Source: Roseicyclus sp. (GTDB lineage: Bacteria > Pseudomonadota > Alphaproteobacteria > Rhodobacterales > Rhodobacteraceae). Taken from it: DNA of 8,908 nt. Position numbers and translations under genes: made by a program. Shown here piece by piece: positions 7,585 to 8,908 of the stretch. The notes under the pieces are model-generated. The model was given only the letters and a program-made list of their open reading frames with translations, did not search any database and had not been told where the DNA came from. Location: the NCBI GenBank assembly GCA_018401055.1, contig JAGYLB010000081.1, forward strand, positions 1 to 8,908, given 5' to 3'. Positions within the stretch are counted from its first letter, which is position 1; each line of letters begins with the position of its first letter.

Positions 7585-8544
7585 AGCCGATCAAGGCACC
7601 TACCGCCCATGTGGCCGTCAGAAACGTGGTTTCGGACGCGCACGCTCGGACCAAGGATTTCACCGCCACTAAGGCTCAAGCAGCACGTCTTGCATATTGA
7701 AGGCCATGGTGCCGAGAAACACCACAGCCAAAAGCCGCCCCGCTGGTCCACCTTTGGCAAAATCACGCCATGCGTCACCAAAGCTTGGCGCGGGTTCACC
7801 GCGCGTTCTGGCCCCGGTCAGCTGGGGCGGAGGCGTTCTTAGCCCCCGCTTCAGGGCCACCATGTTCAGAATGAGGGTCGCCACGGCCGCGCCCCTGCAC
7901 AACACGGATCAACGTCAGGCCAGAGAAATCGCGCAGCAGCCACCCGATCACAAGTGCCGATGCCGCCATCCCCCAGAGATACATCACATAGAGCAGCGCC
8001 ACGACTCCGTTGGCCGGGTCTCCTCGGTTTGCGCGATCAGCGGCCAGAGGCCAGACCCGCCGTTTGGGTCATATGCATCCCCAAACCTGTCATCACAAAG
8101 GCCAACCCCGCGAGAACCTCGCCAGCGAAAGGCAGGTCATGGACGACATCGCCGCCCAAGACCAACAGACTGGCAGGCATGATCGCCAAACCACCGAGGT
8201 GCCACAGCGTGCCAAACCACAGGTAAAGGTATCCGCTTCCAGCCCAGCGCGCTCCGATAATGGTCCGAGATTTAATGTCCCAAAAGGCACGGAACGGCGC
8301 AATCGCAAACGGGCAGGGCTACTATGATCGCGACCAGGCAGGTCGCGCGAGGCGGCCGACAGCTCCACAAATCATCCGCACGGCTGAGCGTGCCCGGAAG
8401 CATCTCCCCGCCGCCGCCCACCGGAGATCGGGAACAGCGACAGGCGCCGAAAGCAACTCGCCGTCAAAGGGCGAGGTGCATCCCACTGGCGAGCGTCCGA
8501 AAGCGAGCAGGAATTTGGGTGGAGATGCACGCCAGATTGCTCAT
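7565..8544 (-). pseudogene. lhaA: Decayed lhaA (PucC/BCH-family light-harvesting assembly transporter), 3'-truncated
   Basis: LhaA is a membrane protein of the major facilitator-like BCH/PucC family needed for assembly of the light-harvesting 1 complex. The conserved segments occur in the right order but in different minus-strand frames: RRLSLFPISGG (near 8449-8417), LVAIIVALPV (near 8340), DHYRSALGWKRIP (near 8265-8228), WFGTLWHLGGLAIMPASLLV to GLGMHMTQTAGLA (about 8225-8048), VVALLYVMYLWGMAASALVI and WLLRDFSGLTLIRVVQG (about 8005-7885), LLAVVFLGTMAFNMQDVLLEP (ending 7669), GGEILG (near 7665), and FLTATWAVGALIGFAFAARW (about 7625-7565). At least five frame changes and several internal stops mean no functional protein can be made. 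The ATG at 8544 overlaps the bchM stop (ATGA). Similarity stops at about two thirds of the usual length, where the hsdM region begins. Confidence 0.87.
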
Positions 8545-8908
8545 ATCGCATACTCCAGACAGGATGAGATGTAGAAGCCGCGCGACACGGTTCCGACCTC
8601 TGATATCGTGCCTGATGCGCCTGTCAGAGACGCAGGCCAATAGCACGTAGGTTCTGGGCGCGTCCGTTGCGGGGATACATGCACAGGTGACCGATCCGAG
8701 CGCGGAAACAATTTTCCCAATCCCCAAAACACCATCAAAAATGGCGTGCGCGGTGCCACCGTGAACACCACTTTTCCCGATACGCGATGACACAGATGCG
8801 CCAAGGCCTGGCCCAGATCAGGGGCCTGGTAATAGATCATCGGGTCCATCGCGATCACGCATGATCGAACCGCCCCAATTCGGGGGCGAGCATATCGCCC
8901 GAGCGAAA
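8541..8908 (-). pseudogene. bchM: 3' part of bchM (Mg-protoporphyrin IX O-methyltransferase), frameshifted and cut by window end
   Basis: BchM methylates magnesium protoporphyrin IX in bacteriochlorophyll synthesis, using S-adenosylmethionine. The visible C-terminal part begins with GDMLAPELGRFDH in one frame, then meets a TGA at 8855-8857 and continues in the next frame as VIAMDPMIYYQAPDLGQALA, VVFTVAPRTPFLMVFWGLGK, LFPRSDRSP and finally VSRGFYISSCLE before the stop at 8541. These blocks are typical of BchM C-termini. The frameshift near 8855-8862 would separate the SAM-binding half from the rest. The stretch between RSP and VSRGFYIS is poorly conserved. The gene runs on beyond the right edge of the window, so damage there cannot be judged. 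Its position directly before lhaA is the order in the purple bacterial photosynthesis cluster. Confidence 0.85.

Noticed and set aside
1..8908. tRNA genes, CRISPR repeats, transposases, att sites
   Set aside because: No cloverleaf-like sequence, no regularly spaced repeats, no DDE or recombinase motifs and no flanking direct repeats were recognisable by reading; short repeats could be missed without computation.

Overview
The window looks like chromosomal DNA of a GC-rich alphaproteobacterium, most likely a Rhodobacterales (purple bacterium or Roseobacter-type) lineage. The reason is the right-hand end, which holds recognisable but broken remains of bchM followed by lhaA (PucC/BCH-family transporter). 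That gene order belongs to the bchFNBHLM-lhaA-puh block of the purple bacterial photosynthesis gene cluster. All genes identified here lie on the minus strand, so transcription runs from high to low coordinates.

Reading in the direction of transcription: 8908-8541 is the 3' part of bchM, with a frameshift. It overlaps by ATGA the start of lhaA (8544 to about 7565), whose conserved segments are scattered over all three minus-strand frames. Close to the point where lhaA similarity stops, similarity to a type I restriction-modification operon begins: hsdM (6172-7584, methyltransferase lacking its usual N-terminal helical domain), hsdS (4983-6185, two target recognition domains) and hsdR (2024-4986, motor/nuclease with a frameshift near 4930 that separates the first ~20 residues from the rest). 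After hsdR comes a 72-codon piece of a second hsdS C-terminus (1802-2020), then an intact 411-residue reading frame (535-1770). That protein appears to join an HExxH metallopeptidase-like region to a C-terminal HicA-like double-stranded-RNA-binding/RNase toxin domain. The last 534 bases hold no convincing gene, but a strong rho-independent terminator for a plus-strand gene lies at 25-46.

The simplest reading is that a photosynthesis gene cluster is being lost. A restriction/defence segment became joined to the middle of lhaA, the join removed the 5' end of hsdM, and both sides then accumulated damage. As written, HsdM is N-terminally truncated and HsdR is frameshifted, so the type I system is probably inactive unless the frameshift is a sequencing error and the shortened HsdM still works. 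The most novel intact element is the metallopeptidase-like/HicA-like fusion protein next to the restriction genes. All identifications rest on motif and family recall from the sequence; no database search was run.
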